From contig CBIHNR010000122.1 of the NCBI GenBank assembly GCA_966211215.1, positions 1-16,470 of the forward strand: a stretch of 16,470 bases of DNA, in the 5' to 3' direction. Numbering within the stretch: position 1 is the first letter of the stretch; the number at the start of each line of letters is the position of its first letter. Below are positions 14,201 through 16,470 of this stretch, piece by piece. The position numbers were made by a program, and so were the translations under genes. Source of the stretch: Desertivirga sp966211215 (GTDB lineage: Bacteria > Bacteroidota > Bacteroidia > Sphingobacteriales > Sphingobacteriaceae). Under the pieces are notes generated by a model. It was not told where the DNA came from and searched no databases. It saw nothing but the letters and a program-made list of their open reading frames with translations.

Positions 14201-15764
14201 TAAAGTAACTTGAAAGATGCTGAGGCCTATCAGACAGAACTGCCAAAGGCACGTCTGTTCCCATAGAACCAATTGGTTCTTTACCATCAACAGCCATCGG
14301 CTTAACGATAGTTTCAATATCCTCACGGGTATAACCAAATACCTGATGGTATTTATGAACCGCATCTTTTGATAGATTTGTAAAAGCAACCCTTGGTTCA
14401 GGAAGCTCTTCAATTCTGATTTTATAATTTTCAAGCCACTCTCCGTAAGGCTGGCTCGTAGCAACTTTGGTTTTGATTTCCTCGTCAGTAATGATCTTAC
14501 CTTCAACAATGTCAATTAATAACATTTTACCAGGCTGAAGGCGTCCTTTCTGAATGATAAGCTTTTCGTCGATTGGTAATGCACCAGCCTCGGAAGCTAC
14601 AATAATACGGTTATCGCTGGTTGTAGCGTAACGCAATGGACGTAAGCCATTTCTATCTAATAAAGCACCGATTTGTTTTCCGTCAGTGAAAGTCAATGCA
14701 GCTGGGCCATCCCAAGGCTCCATTAAAGTAGCATGGAATTCATAGAATGCTTTCTTCAATGGGTCCATCGCTTCATTTCCATCCCATGCCTCTGGAACAA
14801 GCATCATCATCACATGAGGCAATGTACGGCCAGTATGCACCAAAACCTCTACAACGTTATCTAAACAAGCAGAATCTGATTGGTTCCTGTCAATTACCGG
14901 AAGGATGATATCCATCTCTTCTGCTGTAAAATAAGAAGAAGCATAAGACCTTAAACCTGAATAGAACCAGTTTAGGTTACCTGTTAAAGTGTTAATCTCA
15001 CCATTATGCGCCATAAACCTGAAAGGCTGCGCTAATTTCCATGAAGGAAATGTATTGGTAGAAAAACGACTATGTACCATACCAAACGCAGATGTTAATC
15101 TGCTGTCCTGAAGGTCTAAATAGTATTGACGTAACTGATAGGTTGTTAACTGTCCTTTATAAACAATTATACGGCTTGATAAAGAGGCGATATAAAAATC
15201 ACTTCCATTGTTTACCGTTTCATTAATTGTTTTTGTAATCAAGCGGCGTAATACGTAAAGCTTTCTTTCGAAATCTTCTGCACTTACAACACTTGCAGGA
15301 CGGCCGATAAATACATGCTCCGCATCAGGCTCTACGGCAAGAGCTGTCTCTCCAACTACACCAGGGTTAACAGGAAGCTTACGAAACCCTAATAAAGGCA
15401 AGCCAAGCTTTTCTGCAGAGTTAATAATTGCAGTACGGCAAGCTTCTTTTGCTGTGATTTCTTTTGGAAAGAAAATCATACCTGCGCCATAATAGCCAGG
15501 TTCAGCAAGGTGGATATCTAACGCAATACACTCTTCCATCAGGAATTCGTGAGGTAATTGCAATAAAATACCGGCACCATCACCTGTCTCAGGATCACAG
15601 CCACACGCACCTCTATGCTCCATATTTTCCAGTATGGTTAAAGCATCTGAAACAGTTTGGTGCGACTTATGGCCATTAATGTTCGTAATAAAACCTACTC
15701 CACAAGAGTCGTGTTCAAATTCAGGGCGATACAAGCCCTGCTGGTCATTTCCGGTTTGCTTCAT
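11250..15764 (-). CDS. gltB: Glutamate synthase (NADPH) large subunit
   Basis: Catalytic subunit converting 2-oxoglutarate plus glutamine to two glutamates, the GOGAT half of the GS-GOGAT ammonia-assimilation cycle. The product is 1504 residues, normal for bacterial GltB. A propeptide of 20 residues precedes Cys21 (CGVGFI), the N-terminal nucleophile of the class II glutaminase domain (about 21-420), which also shows HSRFSTNT near 230 and AHNGEINT from 252. A central domain follows, then the FMN-binding synthase domain (about 780-1200, with GEGGEDEMRYE near 905). The 3Fe-4S ligands are Cys1130, Cys1136 and Cys1141 (CIMMRKCHLNTC). The C-terminal beta-helix (about 1240-1500) has Gly-rich repeats such as GATSGELFVRGQAG. 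The ATG at 15764 gives a normal propeptide length. No frameshift or missing motif was seen. It is the first gene of the gltBD operon. Confidence 0.98.
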   Translation of the reverse strand: MKQTGNDQQGLYRPEFEHDSCGVGFITNINGHKSHQTVSDALTILENMEHRGACGCDPETGDGAGILLQLPHEFLMEECIALDIHLAEPGYYGAGMIFFPKEITAKEACRTAIINSAEKLGLPLLGFRKLPVNPGVVGETALAVEPDAEHVFIGRPASVVSAEDFERKLYVLRRLITKTINETVNNGSDFYIASLSSRIIVYKGQLTTYQLRQYYLDLQDSRLTSAFGMVHSRFSTNTFPSWKLAQPFRFMAHNGEINTLTGNLNWFYSGLRSYASSYFTAEEMDIILPVIDRNQSDSACLDNVVEVLVHTGRTLPHVMMMLVPEAWDGNEAMDPLKKAFYEFHATLMEPWDGPAALTFTDGKQIGALLDRNGLRPLRYATTSDNRIIVASEAGALPIDEKLIIQKGRLQPGKMLLIDIVEGKIITDEEIKTKVATSQPYGEWLENYKIRIEELPEPRVAFTNLSKDAVHKYHQVFGYTREDIETIVKPMAVDGKEPIGSMGTDVPLAVLSDRPQHLSSYFKQFFAQVTNPPIDPIRERMVMSLATFIGSNGNLFDEDKMHCHCVALQQPILTNTELEKLRSIDTGMFNAKTLQTYFKADGQPGSLKQGLERLCRYAEDAVNDGFEVIILSDRAVDSQHAPIPSLLAVSAVHHHLIKRGYRGQVGIVVEAGDVWEVHHFACLLGFGATAVNPYLALETIHALKEEGKLESSLEFKYLSKNYIKSVCDGLLKIFSKMGISTLQSYQGAQIFEILGISKAVVDKYFCGAVTRIEGLGLDEIAKETLFKHSNGFIPKVPQLLPEGGIYQWKRRGEAHLFNPQTVHLLQQATRTGDYSVYKSYAKAVNEQDERKYTLRGLFDFAHHREPVPLSEVESASSIMKRFATGAMSFGSISHEAHSTLAIAMNRIGGKSNTGEGGEDEMRYEVLPNGDTMRSAIKQVASGRFGVTSYYLTNADELQIKMAQGAKPGEGGQLPGHKVDEWIAKVRHSTPGVGLISPPPHHDIYSIEDLAQLIFDLKNANRAARINVKLVSKAGVGTIAAGVAKAHADVILIAGYDGGTGASPISSIKHAGLPWELGLAEAHQTLVRNKLRSRVVLQTDGQLKTGRDIAIATLLGAEEWGVATAALVAGGCIMMRKCHLNTCPVGVATQDPDLRKLFSGKPEHIVNLFNFLAEELREIMADLGFRTINDMVGRAQFLKVKENNLHWKTKTLDLSAVLYPVTNPSKQTLYNSEAQDHGMDSIIDWQLLEHAQQALESKTPVFGSFTVKNTDRTIGTLLSNEVSKVYQSAGLPDNTINYKFSGSAGQSFGAFATKGLSFELEGEANDYVGKGLSGARLSIYPSVESSLVPEDNIIIGNVALYGATSGELFVRGQAGERFAVRNSGATAVVEGVGDHGCEYMTGGRALILGKTGRNFAAGMSGGIAWIYDVDGTFADNCNPEMVDLDPLTAEDEEAITNLLRKHIQLTQSHLALYLLSNWNDESRKFIKVFPKEYKKVLQHAQFQPAN

Positions 15765-15785
15765 CAGAATTATAATGGTAATTCA

Positions 15786-15793
15786 CGAAAGTA
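15786..15793 (-). promoter_or_regulatory. Weak candidate gltB -7 box
   Basis: On the minus strand TACTTTCG differs from the Bacteroidota TAnnTTTG consensus at one position. Initiation about 7 nt downstream would leave a leader of roughly 15 nt before the ATG at 15764. No TTG lies at the expected -33 spacing. Confidence 0.3.
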
Positions 15794-16008
15794 CAGATTT
15801 TAAGCGAAATTACCCGTGGTAACAATAATTTTTGCATTTTCTTCAAAACTCTATGCCAAACCCGTCCATCGATTGAAGATTCGTTAAATTTAACATTATT
15901 TTATTAAAATTTTAACAATCACCGATATAACCCATTTACGACTTTTTAAACAAAAGGGCTATTTTTTAAAAACAATTTCACTAATTCAATCCTTTTTAGA
16001 TGTTATTT

Positions 16009-16026
16009 ATATGATATACATCATAT
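16009..16026. promoter_or_regulatory. TGAT-N4-ATCA dyad (Crp/Fnr-like site)
   Basis: ATATGAT and ATCATAT form a 7-bp perfect inverted repeat around ATAC. The TGAT-N4-ATCA core resembles Fnr/Crp-type operators (TTGAT-N4-ATCAA). It lies about 245 nt upstream of gltB and about 195 nt upstream of the SRP RNA, so its target is unclear, and AT-rich DNA yields such dyads by chance. Confidence 0.3.
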
Positions 16027-16209
16027 TTTAATGATTCGCTTTTCCTACCCCGAGCGTTAAAATTGCTTTAATATATTCCATCTTTATTTTGGCGGGAAAC
16101 AATTGCTAAATGCTATATCTTAACGGACTACAAGCCAACAGCCTACAAAATCCGAGATACAAACTGTTCCTTATTTGAAAAATAAATTAGGCGGTTACCA
16201 AAAAGTTCT

Positions 16210-16217
16210 TACTTTTG
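16210..16217 (+). promoter_or_regulatory. SRP RNA promoter -7 box
   Basis: TACTTTTG is an exact TAnnTTTG match placed 5 nt before the first base of the SRP RNA outer stem, as expected for a -7 element. The -33 region has no clear TTG at the usual spacing. Confidence 0.65.
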
Positions 16218-16221
16218 TGCC

Positions 16222-16318
16222 GGGTTAGTCTTCTACGGCCAGCTCCTCTTGAACTCCCCCAGGGCGGGAACGAAGCAAGGGTAGAGAGTCGTAGCGGCGC
16301 GATAGAAGGTGCTAGCCC
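16222..16318 (+). ncRNA. ffs: Signal recognition particle RNA, small bacterial type
   Basis: 4.5S-type RNA that binds Ffh and directs ribosomes making membrane proteins to FtsY. The ends pair: GGGTTAG and CTTCTA at the 5' side (16222-16235) with TAGAAG and CTAGCCC at the 3' side (ending at 16318). The apical domain carries the conserved SRP sequence CCAGGGCGGGAACGAAGCAA, containing the GGAA-type tetraloop and the AGCA internal-loop strand. A T run from 16320 to 16326 follows the closing stem, so the RNA forms its own terminator. It is GC-rich amid AT-rich flanks. The exact ends are estimated from pairing. Confidence 0.92.
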
Positions 16319-16415
16319 ATTTTTTTCTTTCCTCTGAGTTTATCAAATCACAGTAACATATTTTTATAAACATATTGATTGTCCGAAAGACAATTGTTCA
16401 TTAATTCTTTTCAAA

Positions 16416-16470
16416 ATGAAATTTTTTATCGATACCGCAAACCTTGCCCAAATTAAAGAAGCGCATGATT
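16416..16470 (+). CDS. tal: Transaldolase, short type (5' fragment, runs off the edge)
   Basis: Only the first 18 codons are in the window: MKFFIDTANLAQIKEAHD. This matches the N-terminus of the short transaldolase/fructose-6-phosphate aldolase family (about 215-220 residues), in which FIDTAN is the first beta strand of the barrel and carries a conserved Asp. A transaldolase of the non-oxidative pentose phosphate pathway is the likely role, but aldolase activity cannot be excluded from the fragment. A small ATTGTC/GACAAT hairpin (16378-16394) precedes it, 21 nt before the ATG. Confidence 0.87.
   Translation, partial: MKFFIDTANLAQIKEAHD

Larger units (their letters stand above)
15765..16209. 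other. AT-rich spacer between gltB and the SRP RNA
   Basis: A 445-nt spacer without credible genes. It should hold the leftward gltB promoter near 15790 and the rightward SRP RNA promoter at its right end. One clear dyad, ATATGAT/ATCATAT, lies at 16009-16026. The rest is A/T-rich with no other structure that I can support. Confidence 0.7.

Noticed and set aside
11786..15679. Several open frames of 60-116 codons overlapping gltB on both strands
   Set aside because: They lie in other frames of an intact 1504-residue gene with all its motifs; none shows a known domain.

Overview
The window looks like a chromosome segment from a Bacteroidota bacterium, most likely Sphingobacteriaceae (Pedobacter/Mucilaginibacter-like; the genus is an inference). 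The grounds are AT-rich spacers, TAnnTTTG-type -7 boxes in place of sigma70 hexamers, few Shine-Dalgarno sequences, the Bacteroidota style of XylB and GltB, and a short SRP RNA.

Layout. Positions 1-301 hold no convincing gene, but do hold a REP-like hairpin and a strong terminator for the leftward xylose operon. Positions 302-3141 (minus) are xylA and xylB, transcribed xylB first. A LacI-family regulator at 3254-4282 (plus) is divergent from them. A perfect 14-bp palindrome between a candidate xylB promoter and the xylB start is the obvious operator. galK (plus, 4442-5596) follows, with its own palindrome and -7 box. After two small tandem hairpins comes a two-gene unit (5763-6970, plus): a TrmH/SpoU-type RNA 2'-O-methyltransferase and a DUF3052-like/OmdA two-domain protein. 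A HerA/YjgR-type ATPase (7063-8607, minus) converges on it. A gene-free spacer of about 1.17 kb follows, packed with repeats. Then come gltD and gltB (9775-15764, minus), the two glutamate synthase subunits, with a hairpin terminator behind gltD. The right edge has a 445-nt AT-rich spacer, the SRP RNA gene (ffs, about 16222-16318, plus) and the first 18 codons of a short-type transaldolase.

How the genes fit together. XylA and XylB turn xylose into xylulose 5-phosphate, and the transaldolase at the right edge belongs to the non-oxidative pentose phosphate pathway that consumes it. galK adds entry of galactose, so the left third is a sugar-catabolism locus around one LacI-type regulator. GltBD assimilates ammonia through glutamine. 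The remaining genes are housekeeping or poorly characterised.

The most unusual part is the spacer 8608-9774. At least six inverted-repeat families occur there with left arms in the order A-B-H-C-D-E and right arms in exactly the reverse order E'-D'-C'-H'-B'-A' (8887-9528). Four GC-clamped copies of a TCCGAAGGA/TCCTTTGGA palindrome are interspersed. This looks like a Russian-doll nest of small palindromic elements inserted into one another, or a decayed large palindrome. I found no new protein-coding system.
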